From an uncultured Desulfobacterales bacterium (GTDB lineage Bacteria; Desulfobacterota; Desulfobulbia; Desulfobulbales; Desulfocapsaceae): a stretch of 64,000 bases of DNA. Numbering within the stretch: the stretch's first letter is position 1; every line of letters begins with the position of its first letter. A model generated the notes under the pieces. It saw only the letters and a program-made list of their open reading frames with translations, ran no database searches and was not told the DNA's origin. The DNA is taken from positions 78,810 to 142,809 of the forward strand of contig CALGIJ010000018.1 of NCBI GenBank assembly GCA_937915545.1, written 5' to 3'. Positions 43,276 through 56,022 of this stretch are shown piece by piece. The translations under genes and the position numbers were made by a program.

Positions 43276-43851
43276 ATGAAGGCAGTCGCGTTTTGCGGCA
43301 GTGCGCGGAAGAACGGCAATACCGCCTTTCTGCTCAATACCGTCCTCGAGCGCCTCGAGGCCCAGGGCATAGCCACCGAACTGGTGGAACTGGCCGGCAA
43401 GGAGATCCCCGGCTGCAAGGCCTGCTACGGTTGTTTCAAGAACAAGGACCAGCGCTGCGTCTTCGACGGCGATATGGTCAACGAGGCGGTCGCCAAGATG
43501 GTCGAGGCGGATATCATCCTCCTCGGCTCGCCGACCTACTTCGCCGGGGTCAGCCCGGAAATCAAGGCGCTCATCGATCGCTGCGGCATGGTCGGCCGCG
43601 CCAACGGCGACCTCTACAAGCGCAAGCTCGGGGCGGCGGTGGTGGCGGTGCGCCGCGCCGGGGCGATCCACGTCTTCGACACCCTCAACCACTTCTTCCT
43701 CATCGGCCAGATGATCGTCGTCGGTTCCTCCTACTGGAACATCGGCCGCGGGCGGGAGAAGGGCGAGGTCGCCGGCGACGAGGAGGGCATCCTCACCATG
43801 CGCACCCTCGGCGACAATATCGCCTGGCTGGCCGAGAAAATCACCGGCTAG
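43276..43851 (+). CDS. Iron-sulfur flavoprotein (Isf-like NAD(P)H-dependent oxidoreductase)
   Basis: A 191-residue flavodoxin-fold protein. The FMN phosphate loop is CGSARKNGNTAFLL (about 7-20) and GSPTYFAGVSPEIKALIDR is the second FMN contact. A compact cysteine motif C47-x2-C50-x2-C53-x7-C61 matches the [4Fe-4S] motif of archaeal iron-sulfur flavoproteins. These pass electrons between ferredoxin and acceptors such as O2 or peroxide. It lies 28 bases upstream of an NtrC-type regulator and probably shares its transcript. Confidence 0.85.
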   Translation: MKAVAFCGSARKNGNTAFLLNTVLERLEAQGIATELVELAGKEIPGCKACYGCFKNKDQRCVFDGDMVNEAVAKMVEADIILLGSPTYFAGVSPEIKALIDRCGMVGRANGDLYKRKLGAAVVAVRRAGAIHVFDTLNHFFLIGQMIVVGSSYWNIGRGREKGEVAGDEEGILTMRTLGDNIAWLAEKITG

Positions 43852-43879
43852 GGGCGCCTGGCGGGGGGCGAAGGGAGAG

Positions 43880-45259
<1,380 letters not shown>

Positions 45260-45432
45260 TCCTGTCCTGCACGCACCTGTGGCGGCAGCCAGCCCGCATG
45301 CCGACGAGGCCAGGCCGGGAGGCTGACGCCGTCCTGGCGCAGGCGCCTGTCTTCTTCCCTCTCCAAATCGTTTTCTTGTGATATCGTGGCATAACCCTTC
45401 CTCCGTGAGGCGTTCAATGCCAGCGCCTTGCC

Positions 45433-45461
45433 TTGACAAGGAAAATTCGGCTACTTATCGT
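45433..45461 (+). promoter_or_regulatory. Promoter of grpE-dnaK
   Basis: A perfect TTGACA (45433-45438), a 17-base spacer and TATCGT (45456-45461, four of six). It lies 78 bases before grpE. No CIRCE inverted repeat was seen nearby. Confidence 0.6.
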
Positions 45462-45538
45462 TGGCACAGGTTTGAGACTGTCGGGTCGGGCCAAAGCTCG
45501 GACCGCTTAGAAAAATTGGATTTGCAAGGGAGAGTGTA

Positions 45539-46126
45539 GTGAGTGAGGAGAAGCTGAAGGACCTAATGGAGGATGCTGAAAGTGTCGCCGCAGCCGAGAC
45601 CGAAGATCTGGGTGAGACTGTCGCCGAAGATCCCGGCAAGGAACTGCGCGAGGCCCGCGAAGAACTGGCCGCCCTGCGCGACCGCGTGCTGCGCATGGCC
45701 GCCGAGAGCGAGAATTTCAAAAAGCGCATGGAGCGGGAGCGCATTGCCGGACTGAAATACGCCGGTGAAAGCATTTTCCGCGAGATGCTGCCGGTGGTGG
45801 ACAACCTCGAGCGCGCCATCGGCCAGGGCATCGTCGCCGGCGCAGAGGCCGAGAAGAACCTCGCCGCCCTGATGGCCGGAGTGCAGCTCGTCTTGAAGAG
45901 CCTATTGTCCACCCTGGAGAAGTTCGAAGTCAAGCCGGTGGAGAGCGTCGGTCAGCCCTTCGACCCCCAGAAACAGGAGGCCCTGACCATGGAGGCCAGC
46001 GACACCGTTCCTGCCAACCATGTCATCCTCGAATACGAAAAAGGCTATTATTACAAGGACAGGCTGCTGCGCGCCGCCAAGGTCGTCGTCTCCTCAGGGG
46101 CGGCCAGCGCGACCCCGGGCAAATGA
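45539..46126 (+). CDS. grpE: Nucleotide exchange factor GrpE
   Basis: A 195-residue cochaperone that releases ADP from DnaK. An acidic N-terminus leads to a long coiled-coil (KELREAREELAALRDRVLRMAAESENFKKRMERE). The beta-rich head follows, with PFDPQKQEALTMEAS and VILEYEKGYYYKDRLLRAAKVVVS. The start is GTG, with AAGGGAG upstream. dnaK follows after 134 bases. The hrcA gene, often upstream of grpE, is absent. Confidence 0.95.
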   Translation: MSEEKLKDLMEDAESVAAAETEDLGETVAEDPGKELREAREELAALRDRVLRMAAESENFKKRMERERIAGLKYAGESIFREMLPVVDNLERAIGQGIVAGAEAEKNLAALMAGVQLVLKSLLSTLEKFEVKPVESVGQPFDPQKQEALTMEASDTVPANHVILEYEKGYYYKDRLLRAAKVVVSSGAASATPGK

Positions 46127-46260
46127 GCCACGGTGCTTGACAAGCCAGAGAAAATGACAATTTTACAGGAGGTTGCCGCGCCCCCGGCGCGTTGCCGCCA
46201 AATAAACGAATAATGTTGGACGGATAGCATATCCGATGAGAAAGCAGAAGGAGAGAGAAG

Positions 46261-48177
<1,917 letters not shown>

Positions 48178-48201
48178 GACTCTGTAACGACCTGGTCGGA
48201 C

Positions 48202-48237
48202 AAAGGGGAGTGGGGCGCGCAACCCACTCCCCTTTTT
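48202..48237 (+). terminator. Intrinsic terminator of grpE-dnaK
   Basis: AAAGGGGAGTGGG (48202-48214) pairs perfectly with CCCACTCCCCTTT (48223-48235) around an eight-base loop, and the T-run continues to 48237. Confidence 0.93.
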
Positions 48238-48311
48238 GTTTCGATTGCGGTATGGTAGCGGACTGATTCTTGCGGCCCACTGTCATTCACCATCACCCCT
48301 TCGGAAATGTC

Positions 48312-49277
48312 ATGCGAATCCTCTCTGGTATCCAGCCGTCCGGACAACTCCATATCGGCAACTATTTCGGTATGATGCAGACCATGATCTCCCAGATGGA
48401 GAGCTCTGAGCTCTACGTCTTTCTGGTCGATCTCCATGCTCTGACCTCGGTGCGCGAGCGTGATCGCCTCGCCCGCGGCACCCTTGAGGCCGCCGCCGAC
48501 TTCCTCGCCCTCGGCCTCGACCCCGACAAGTGCATCTTCTGGGTGCAGTCCGACGTCCCCGAGGTCTGCGAGCTCACCTGGGTGCTGTCGACCATCGCCC
48601 CCATGGGTCTCATCGAGCGCTGCCACTCCTACAAGGACAAGATCGCCAAGGGGCTGTCGGCCAGCCACGGCCTCTTCTCCTATCCGGTGCTGATGGCCGC
48701 CGACATCCTTCTCTATCAGGCCGAGCGCGTGCCGGTGGGCAAGGACCAGAAGCAGCACCTCGAGGTGGCCCGCGACCTGGCCATCAAGTTCAACAACGAG
48801 TATGGCGAGACCTTCACCGTGCCCGAGCCGGCCATCGACGAGAACACCGCCATCGTCCCCGGCCTCGACGGCCAGAAGATGTCCAAATCCTACGGCAACA
48901 CCATCCCCATCTTCATCGAGGGCAAGGAGCTCAAGAAGCGGGTCATGGCCATCGAGACCGACGCCACCCCCGTGGAGGCGCCGAAGAACCCGGAGACCTG
49001 CAACCTCTACAAGATCATGAAGCTGTTCGCCTCCGCCGAGCGCATGGCCGAGATCCATCGACTCTATATCGAGGGCGGGGCCGCCTACGGCTATCTCAAG
49101 CTGGAGCTTCTCGACTTGCTCAACGACAAGTTCGGCGAGGCTCGGCGTAAAAAGAGCGAACTGCTCGCCGATCCCGCATCCTTGCGGGCCATCCTCGGCC
49201 GCGGCCGCGACAAAGCCCGGGCCAAGGCCACGGTCACCCTCGACCTGGTCCGCGACCGGGTCGGACTGAAATATTGA
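48312..49277 (+). CDS. trpS: Tryptophanyl-tRNA synthetase
   Basis: A 321-residue class I aminoacyl-tRNA synthetase. The HIGH-equivalent HIGN is in GQLHIGNYFG (about 13-18), and KMSKS is in GQKMSKSYGN (about 192-200). VGKDQKQHLEVARD is the usual ATP/Trp-site block. The ATG at 48312 gives the standard MRILSGIQPSG opening; an upstream TTG adds 14 non-family residues and is rejected. The HD-domain gene follows after ten bases. Confidence 0.96.
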   Translation: MRILSGIQPSGQLHIGNYFGMMQTMISQMESSELYVFLVDLHALTSVRERDRLARGTLEAAADFLALGLDPDKCIFWVQSDVPEVCELTWVLSTIAPMGLIERCHSYKDKIAKGLSASHGLFSYPVLMAADILLYQAERVPVGKDQKQHLEVARDLAIKFNNEYGETFTVPEPAIDENTAIVPGLDGQKMSKSYGNTIPIFIEGKELKKRVMAIETDATPVEAPKNPETCNLYKIMKLFASAERMAEIHRLYIEGGAAYGYLKLELLDLLNDKFGEARRKKSELLADPASLRAILGRGRDKARAKATVTLDLVRDRVGLKY

Positions 49278-49287
49278 GAGGGGCGCC

Positions 49288-49854
49288 ATGGGCTACGGCA
49301 TCAGCAGAGAAGAGGCCTTGACCCTGCTCCACGCCCACCTCAAGGCGGAGCATCTCCTCAACCACTCCCTGGCCGCCGAGGCGGTGCTGGGCGCCGCCGC
49401 GGCACGGCTCGGTGGCGATGTGCAGCAGTGGAGCCTGGCCGGCCTTCTCCACGATCTCGACTCGGAGAGCCACCCCGACCTCGCCGTGCACACCAGGGGG
49501 ACGACAGCGGTTCTCGAAGCCAGGGGTGTCGACGGGGAGATCGTCGAGGCCATCCGTCTGCACAACCTCACCGCCTGGCCGGGGGAGCAACGCACGACCC
49601 CCTTCCACCACGCCCTCGCCGCCGGGGAAACCATCACCGGCCTGATCGTCGCCGCCGCCCTGGTCATCCCCGAACGAAAGCTCGCCCTGGTCAAGGCCAA
49701 GTCGGTGCGCAAGCGTTACAAGGAAAAGGCCTTCGCCCGGGGTGCCGACCGCGACATCATCGCCGAGTGCGAGCTGGCCGGCATTCCCCTGGACGAGTTC
49801 TGCGACATGAGCCTGGCGGCGATGCAGCAGATAGCCGGAGATATTGGCCTCTGA
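49288..49854 (+). CDS. HD-domain protein
   Basis: A 188-residue predicted metal-dependent phosphohydrolase. H25 or H44-type histidines lead into LLHDLDSESHPD, the HD doublet, with a later RLHN near 92. The family includes nucleotidases and phosphodiesterases, often acting on nucleotides; the substrate is unknown. It starts ten bases after trpS and is followed by the phosphoesterase lipoprotein, so the three may form an operon. Confidence 0.85.
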   Translation: MGYGISREEALTLLHAHLKAEHLLNHSLAAEAVLGAAAARLGGDVQQWSLAGLLHDLDSESHPDLAVHTRGTTAVLEARGVDGEIVEAIRLHNLTAWPGEQRTTPFHHALAAGETITGLIVAAALVIPERKLALVKAKSVRKRYKEKAFARGADRDIIAECELAGIPLDEFCDMSLAAMQQIAGDIGL

Positions 49855-49897
49855 TCGCTCTCCACACACCGTTTTCGCACGCTGAGGACCTGTACCG

Positions 49898-50857
49898 ATG
49901 AACCGTTTTCTCCTGCCATTGTCAGCAAAATGCCGTTTTCCGCAGCGGCTGATGCTCGTCCTCGCCATTGTCCTCTCCTTGGCCGTGAGCGGTTGCGCCG
50001 GCAGGGGGGAAGAAACCGAGGTGGTCCCGCATCACCTGGTCATCCTCGGCGACCCCCATCTCCCCGGCCGCGATGTTCACAAAAAAGAAAAGGTGGTGGA
50101 GACCATCAACTCCTGGAAGGATGTGGAGATGGTGGTGGCGGTGGGTGATATCTGCGCCGACCTCGGCACCGATGAGGAACTTGCCTTTGCAGGTAAGTTT
50201 TTCTCGCGGCTGCACGCCCCCTTCTTCCCCATCACCGGCAATCATGACTATTTCTATGCCGATCCGGAAACCGGCAAGGGGCGGCTGGTGACTGGAAGCC
50301 GTCAGTCTCAGGAAGCGAAGCTGGCCAAGTTCCAACAGACCTTCAATCTGCCAAGCCTCCACTACAGCCGCTATGTCGGCGACTACCTGATTGTCTTTCT
50401 CTCCGCCGACCATGCCACCTTCCTCGCCGGCCTCTCCGACGGCCAGCTTGCCTGGCTGCGCCGGGAACTGGCCGATAACCACCGGGCGCCGACCATCATC
50501 GTCTTCCACGCCCCGCTCGACAAGACCCTGCGCCCCTATCGCCACTGGATCAACACCCCCGATTTCATCGCCCAGCCGGTCAAGGAGGTGCACGATATCC
50601 TCGCCGCCAACCGCCAGGTATTCCTCTGGGTCTCCGGACACACCCACACCCCGCCCAGCGAGGAAAGCTTCGCCTCGGCGGTCAATCTCTACGACGGCCA
50701 TGTCACCAATATCCACAACAAGGATATGAACCGTTCCGCCATCTGGACCAACTCGCTCTATCTTTATCCCGACAAGGTGGTGGTCAAGACCTACAGCCAC
50801 GACGACCAAGCCTGGCTGCCGCACCTCGAACGGGTTATCGAAGCCCCCAGTCCCTGA
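49898..50857 (+). CDS. Metallophosphoesterase lipoprotein
   Basis: A 319-residue calcineurin-like phosphoesterase. A signal sequence (LMLVLAIVLSLAVSGC) ends in the lipobox V-S-G-C, so it is probably a lipoprotein. Dimetal-site motifs occur in order: GDPHLPG (D-x-H), VGDICADLG (GD), GNHDYF (GNHD), VFHAPLD (H) and SGHTHTPP (GHTH). The substrate is unknown. An intrinsic terminator follows. Confidence 0.88.
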   Translation: MNRFLLPLSAKCRFPQRLMLVLAIVLSLAVSGCAGRGEETEVVPHHLVILGDPHLPGRDVHKKEKVVETINSWKDVEMVVAVGDICADLGTDEELAFAGKFFSRLHAPFFPITGNHDYFYADPETGKGRLVTGSRQSQEAKLAKFQQTFNLPSLHYSRYVGDYLIVFLSADHATFLAGLSDGQLAWLRRELADNHRAPTIIVFHAPLDKTLRPYRHWINTPDFIAQPVKEVHDILAANRQVFLWVSGHTHTPPSEESFASAVNLYDGHVTNIHNKDMNRSAIWTNSLYLYPDKVVVKTYSHDDQAWLPHLERVIEAPSP

Positions 50858-50930
50858 GTGAAGGGCGGCATGGCCGCCCACTCTTTGCCGGTTCGCCACC
50901 TGCTGCCGTTTTGTTGTCGTCTCGTCTTTT

Positions 50931-50972
50931 GCCCCACGCGCTGACCACTGTCACGCCGTGGGGCATTTTTTT
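50931..50972 (+). terminator. Intrinsic terminator
   Basis: GCCCCACG (50931-50938) pairs with CGTGGGGC (50957-50964), followed after one base by seven T residues. The long loop may extend the stem partly. It closes the trpS-HD-phosphoesterase unit. Confidence 0.82.
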
Positions 50973-51101
50973 GGCTAAAACACGACAATTTTGTCACATT
51001 CTTTGACAAGAGGCGGCCTATCACCGATCATGGGACAAGCGGCAGGCCGATTCTCGGCCGGATGCCATTCCCCATCGTTCCGTCTCAAGAGGAGAGATGC
51101 C

Positions 51102-52799
51102 ATGCAATTCTTTCGCGACCTGCGCATCAGGACCAAGCTGCTTGCCGGATTTTCGCTGCTCATCGCCTTCATGGTGGTCATCGCCTTCAATTCCTATGTT
51201 GGCATGCAGCGCATCAAGGAGCGCCTCGACGACATCTTCCTCATCCGCTTGCCGGCCATCGACTTTCTCATCGAGGCCGACCGCGACCTGCAGCAGTTGC
51301 TGGTGGCGGAGCGCTCGCTGACCTTCAGCGAGCCCGGCTCGGAACGGTATAAAAACTTCGTCGCCGAGTATGACAAGAACTACCAGCAGTCCGACGAACG
51401 GTGGAAGAAATACAAGGCCCTGGCCTCCTCCGACGAGGAGAAGAAGGTGATCGCCGTCTATGATAAGGCGCGCGCCGAGTGGACCGGGGTGTCGCGCCGC
51501 GTCCTCGAGGAACTTGCTAAAAACAGTGAGGAGGGCCGCAAAAAGGCGGTCGAATTGACTCTGGGCGAGGCCAGCGTCAAGTTCGAGTTCATGCGCGAAC
51601 AGCTCAATACCCTCACCGAAGGAAACCTTGCCGATGCCGAGAAGGCCAGCAAGACAGCCAACGAGACCTATACGGTGGCCCTGTCGGTGCTCATCGGCAG
51701 CCTGGTAATCGGCGTGCTGCTCTCGGTAGCCATGGCTATCACCATCGGCCTGTCCATCACCAGGCCCATCAAGGCCGCCGTGTCCAGCCTCAAGGACATC
51801 GCCGAAGGCGAGGGCGATCTCACCCGCGAGTTGCCGGCCAGCGGCAAGGACGAGGTGGGTGAGTTGGCCAGATGGTTCAATATCTTCCTCGGCAAGCTGC
51901 AGGGGATCATCGCCGAGGTGGCTGCCAATGCCCGGGTGGTGGACAATTCCTCCGGCAACCTGCTCGACATCGCCTCGAAGCTGGCAGCCAGCGCCAGCCT
52001 CGCCTCGGCCCGTGCCAGCAGCGTCGCCGGCTCGTCACAGGAGATGAGCGGCAAGATGCAGCGCGTTGCGGTGGCCATGGAAGAGACCACCGGCAATACG
52101 GCGATGATGGCCACCGCAGTCGAGGAGATGGCAGCGACCATCAACGAGATCGCCCAGAACTCCGAGAAGGCGCGCAGCATCTCCGACGGGGCGGTGCATC
52201 AGGCCTCTTCGGCCTCGGAGAAGATCGTCAACCTCGGCAAGGCCGCCAACGCCATCAGCGCGGTCACCGAGACCATCACCGAGATCAGCGAACAGACCAA
52301 TTTGCTCGCCCTGAACGCTACCATCGAGGCGGCCCGCGCCGGCGAGGCCGGCAAGGGCTTTGCCGTCGTCGCCAACGAGATCAAGGAGCTGGCCAAGCAG
52401 ACCGCCGCCGCCACCGCCGAGATCAAGGGTAAGATCGACGGCGTCCAGGACACCACCAAGGAGACCATCGCCGAGATCGAGTCTGTTGCCACGGTGATCA
52501 ATACCATCAACGAGATCATCGTCACCATTGCCACTGCCATTGAGGAGCAGTCGGCGGCGACGCGGGAGATCTCCTCCAGCGTCTCCCAAGCCTCGGAGGG
52601 CATTGCCGAGGTCAACCAGAATATTGCTCAGGGCAGCGTGGTTATCGAGCAGATGAGCGGCGAGATCGCCGAGGTCAACGCCTCGGCCGGTGAGATGTCG
52701 GGCAACAGCCGTTCCATCGAAAAGAGCGCCGAGGAGTTGCGGCAGCTGGCGGCGCAGCTCAACGGCATCATCGGCCGATTCAAGTACCGCGTCAAATAA
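51102..52799 (+). CDS. Methyl-accepting chemotaxis protein, four-helix-bundle sensor
   Basis: A 565-residue chemoreceptor. Membrane spans lie at about 11-30 and 193-213. The periplasmic part between them is a helical 4HB_MCP-type bundle rich in charged heptads. HAMP follows (about 215-268), then the signalling coiled coil with the conserved tip EQTNLLALNATIEAARAGE. AAGAGGAGAG precedes the ATG at 51102. The signalling tip is nearly identical to that of the chemoreceptor at 61242, indicating related paralogs with different sensors. Confidence 0.94.
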   Translation: MQFFRDLRIRTKLLAGFSLLIAFMVVIAFNSYVGMQRIKERLDDIFLIRLPAIDFLIEADRDLQQLLVAERSLTFSEPGSERYKNFVAEYDKNYQQSDERWKKYKALASSDEEKKVIAVYDKARAEWTGVSRRVLEELAKNSEEGRKKAVELTLGEASVKFEFMREQLNTLTEGNLADAEKASKTANETYTVALSVLIGSLVIGVLLSVAMAITIGLSITRPIKAAVSSLKDIAEGEGDLTRELPASGKDEVGELARWFNIFLGKLQGIIAEVAANARVVDNSSGNLLDIASKLAASASLASARASSVAGSSQEMSGKMQRVAVAMEETTGNTAMMATAVEEMAATINEIAQNSEKARSISDGAVHQASSASEKIVNLGKAANAISAVTETITEISEQTNLLALNATIEAARAGEAGKGFAVVANEIKELAKQTAAATAEIKGKIDGVQDTTKETIAEIESVATVINTINEIIVTIATAIEEQSAATREISSSVSQASEGIAEVNQNIAQGSVVIEQMSGEIAEVNASAGEMSGNSRSIEKSAEELRQLAAQLNGIIGRFKYRVK

Positions 52800-52818
52800 G
52801 TCCGTCGCAGGAATGGAT

Positions 52819-52862
52819 AAAAAAAGGGGGCGGGCCGCGTCATGCGGGCCGCCCCCTCTTTC
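52819..52862. terminator. Bidirectional terminator between MCP and acrB
   Basis: A GC-rich hairpin (arms 52826-52838 and 52844-52856, one mismatch) is flanked on the left by seven A residues (52819-52825) and on the right by a T-rich tail. The A-run makes a strong T-run on the minus strand for the acrAB operon; the plus-strand tail is weaker. Confidence 0.82.
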
Positions 52863-52878
52863 TTTGTGGAGTTCGCTG

Positions 52879-55800
52879 CTAGCGGTCGAGGGTCAGCGCT
52901 CGACCCTTCTCCCTTCGTCCGCGCCGGGTGAAGAAGCGGATGACCAGCACGAAGAACAAGGGGATGAAGACCACCGCCAGCATGGTGGCGGTGATCATGC
53001 CGCCGAGGACGCCGGTGCCGATGGCATGGCGGCTGTTGACGCCGGCGCCGGTGCTGATGGCCAGTGGCAGCACGCCGAGCATGAAGGCCATGGAGGTCAT
53101 GAGAATCGGTCGCAGCCGCTGGCGGCTGGCCTTGATGGTCGCTTCGAGGAGATCCTTGCCCTTGTCGTAGCGACGCTTGGCGAACTCGACGATGAGGATG
53201 GCGTTCTTGGCCGAGAGACCGATGGTGGTCAGCAGTCCGACCTGGAAGTAGACATCGTTCTCAAGGCCTCTGGTATAGGTCGCCAGCAAGGCGCCGAGGA
53301 CGCCGATGGGTACCGCCAGCATTACCGAGAAGGGCACCGACCAGCTCTCGTAGAGGGCGGCCAGGGAGAGGAACACCACCAGCAGGGAGATGGCGTAGAG
53401 GCCGGGCGCCTGGGTGCCGGCCTGCACCTCCTGGAAGGAGGCGCCGGTCCACTCGTAGCCGATGCCGGTGGGCAGGCTGGCCACCATGCGGTCGATGATC
53501 TGCATGGCGTGGCCGCTCGACTTGCCCGGTGCTGCCTCGCCGACGATCTCGAAGGCCGGGTTGCCGTTATAACGTTCGAGGCGCGGTGAGCCGAAGCTCC
53601 AGTAGCCGCGGGTGAAGGTGGAGAAGGGTACCATCGCCCCGGTGTTGTTGCGCACATACCACAGGTCGAGGTCTTCCGGCTGCATGCGGAAGGGGGCGTC
53701 GGCCTGGAGGTAGACCTTCTTGACCCGCCCCTGATGGAGGAAGTCATTGATATAGCTCGAGCCCCAGGCGGTGGACAGGGTGGCGTTGAGGTCGGCCACC
53801 GAGATCCCTTGCGCCATGGCCTTTTCGTAGTCGATATCGAGGTTGTACTGCGGCATGTCCTCCATGCCGTTGGGCCGCACCCGGGTCAGCTCGGGGTTCT
53901 TGGCGGCCATGCCGAGCAGCTGGTTGCGGGCCTCGAGGAGTTTCTCGCGGCCGAGACCGCCCCGGTCCTGGAGAAAGAAGTTGAAGCCGGTGGCGCTGCC
54001 CAGGGCGGGGATGGCGGGGATGTTGAAGGCGTAGACGTTGGCCTCCTTGATACGCATGAAGGTGCCCATGGCCCGGCCGAGGATCGCCTTGACCGACTGG
54101 TCGGGACGCTTGCGCTCGCTCCAGTCACGCAACTGGGCGAAGACCATGCCGACGTTCTGGCCCTGGCCGGCAAAGCTGAAACCCGCCACGGCAAAGGCCG
54201 ATTTGACGTTCTCCTTTTCTTTCTCGAGGTAGTGGTTGCGCACCTTGTTGAGCACTTCCTGGGTGCGTTCCATGGTCGCCCCCGCCGGCAGCTGCACCAT
54301 GGAGAGGAAGACCCCCTGGTCCTCTTCGGGAATGAAGGAGGTGGGCAGCTTGGTGAAGACGAAGGCGGTCCCGGCGAGGAGCAGGATATAGACCACGGTG
54401 AAGCGGCCGACGCGCTTGATGACGTAGCCGACTACCCCCTTGTAGCGGTCGGCGTTGCGTTCGAAGAAGCGGTTGAACCAGCCGAAGAAGCCGCCCTTGC
54501 TGATATGGGCGCCCTTGGCCACCGGCTTGAGCAGGGTGGCGCAGAGCGCCGGGGTGAGGATCAGCGCCACCAGCACCGAGAGCACCATGGCCGAGACGAT
54601 GGTCAACGAGAACTGGCGGTAGATGGCGCCGGTGGAGCCGCCGAAGAAGGCCATCGGGACGAACACTGCCGACAGCACCAGGGCGATGCCGACCAGGGCG
54701 CCGGTGATCTGGTCCATGGACTTGCGTGTCGCCTCGAGGGGCGACAGGCCCTCCTCGTGCATGATGCGCTCGACGTTCTCGACGACGACGATGGCGTCGT
54801 CCACCAGCAGGCCGATGGCCAGCACCAGGCCGAACATGGTCATGGTGTTGATCGAGTAGCCGAAGGCGGCCATGACCCCGAAGGTGCCGAGCAGGACCAC
54901 CGGCACGGCGATGGTCGGGATAAGCGTGGCACGAAAGCTCTGCAGGAAGAGGTACATGACGAAGAAGACGAGAATGATCGCCTCGATCAGCGTCTTGACC
55001 ACCTCCTCGATGGAGATCTTGATAAAGGTGGTGGTGTCGTAGGGGTAGACCACCTGGACACCCGGCGGGAAGTAGGGCTCGAGGGCGGCGATCTTGTCTT
55101 TCACCGCCTGGGAAGTCGCCAGGGCGTTGGCGCCGGTGGCGAGCATGATGGCCATGCCGGCTGCGGGCTGGTTGTTGAAGGTCGACAGGGATGAGTAGCT
55201 CTCGGCGCCGATCTCCACCCGGCCGACATCCTTGAGGCGGATCTGCGCCCCGTCGGGTTTGACCTTGAGGAGGATCTCGGCGAACTCGTCGGGGGAGCTC
55301 ATCATGGTGCGGGCCATCATCGTCGCGCTGACCTGCTGGCCTGCAACGGACGGGGTGCCGCCGAGGTTGCCCACTGCGACCTGGTTGTTCTGGGCGCGGA
55401 TGGCCGCCGCCACGTCGCTGGGTGTCATGTGGAAGCTGTTCAGCTTGTTGGGGTCGAGCCAGATGCGCATGGCGTATTGGCTGCCGAAGATCTGGATCGA
55501 GCCGACCCCGGTGGTGCGGCTCAAGGGGTCACGCAAGGAGGTGACCAGGTAGTCGCCGAGATCGAAGTTGGTCATCGACCCGTCGGAGGAAATGAGACCG
55601 ACCACCATGAGGAAGGTGGAGTTGGATTTGTTGACCTGCACCCCCTCCTGCTGCACCGCCTGGGGCAGCAGGGCCATGGCCTGCTGCAGTTTGTTCTGCA
55701 CTTGCACCTGGGCGATGTCGGGGTTGGTGCCGGTGTCGAAGGTGAGGCTGATGGTGACGTTGCCGGAGGAGGAACTCTCCGACTTCATATAGAGGAAATT

Positions 55801-56019
55801 GTCGAGCCCGGTCATGCTCTGCTCGATGATCTGGGTGACGCTGTTCTCGATGGTCTGCGCCGAGGCACCGGGGTACTTGGTGGTGATGCGGATCGACGGC
55901 GGGGCGATCTCCGGGTACTGCGAGACTGGCAGCTTGAGCACCGAGATGGCCCCGGCGAGCATGATGACGATGGCGATGACCCAGGCGAAGATGGGACGGT
56001 CGATAAAGAATCTGGCCAT
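52879..56019 (-). CDS. acrB: RND multidrug efflux permease (AcrB/MexB family)
   Basis: A 1046-residue inner-membrane proton antiporter of the HAE1 group. It opens MARFFIDRPIFAWVIAI. The proton-relay pair lies in GLLVDDAIVVVENV (Asp-Asp about 405). Twelve spans and two large periplasmic loops are evident, and the porter-domain sequence SGAINTM-type SINTMTMFGLVLAIG is present. It follows acrA by three bases. No TolC-type outer-membrane gene is in the cluster, so a channel encoded elsewhere must be used. Confidence 0.97.
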   Translation of the reverse strand: MARFFIDRPIFAWVIAIVIMLAGAISVLKLPVSQYPEIAPPSIRITTKYPGASAQTIENSVTQIIEQSMTGLDNFLYMKSESSSSGNVTISLTFDTGTNPDIAQVQVQNKLQQAMALLPQAVQQEGVQVNKSNSTFLMVVGLISSDGSMTNFDLGDYLVTSLRDPLSRTTGVGSIQIFGSQYAMRIWLDPNKLNSFHMTPSDVAAAIRAQNNQVAVGNLGGTPSVAGQQVSATMMARTMMSSPDEFAEILLKVKPDGAQIRLKDVGRVEIGAESYSSLSTFNNQPAAGMAIMLATGANALATSQAVKDKIAALEPYFPPGVQVVYPYDTTTFIKISIEEVVKTLIEAIILVFFVMYLFLQSFRATLIPTIAVPVVLLGTFGVMAAFGYSINTMTMFGLVLAIGLLVDDAIVVVENVERIMHEEGLSPLEATRKSMDQITGALVGIALVLSAVFVPMAFFGGSTGAIYRQFSLTIVSAMVLSVLVALILTPALCATLLKPVAKGAHISKGGFFGWFNRFFERNADRYKGVVGYVIKRVGRFTVVYILLLAGTAFVFTKLPTSFIPEEDQGVFLSMVQLPAGATMERTQEVLNKVRNHYLEKEKENVKSAFAVAGFSFAGQGQNVGMVFAQLRDWSERKRPDQSVKAILGRAMGTFMRIKEANVYAFNIPAIPALGSATGFNFFLQDRGGLGREKLLEARNQLLGMAAKNPELTRVRPNGMEDMPQYNLDIDYEKAMAQGISVADLNATLSTAWGSSYINDFLHQGRVKKVYLQADAPFRMQPEDLDLWYVRNNTGAMVPFSTFTRGYWSFGSPRLERYNGNPAFEIVGEAAPGKSSGHAMQIIDRMVASLPTGIGYEWTGASFQEVQAGTQAPGLYAISLLVVFLSLAALYESWSVPFSVMLAVPIGVLGALLATYTRGLENDVYFQVGLLTTIGLSAKNAILIVEFAKRRYDKGKDLLEATIKASRQRLRPILMTSMAFMLGVLPLAISTGAGVNSRHAIGTGVLGGMITATMLAVVFIPLFFVLVIRFFTRRGRREKGRALTLDR

Positions 56020-56022
56020 GGC

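Noticed and set aside
45470..45486. Sigma-54-like TGGCAC near grpE
   Set aside because: No GC element at the required distance; a sigma-70 pair just upstream is better.
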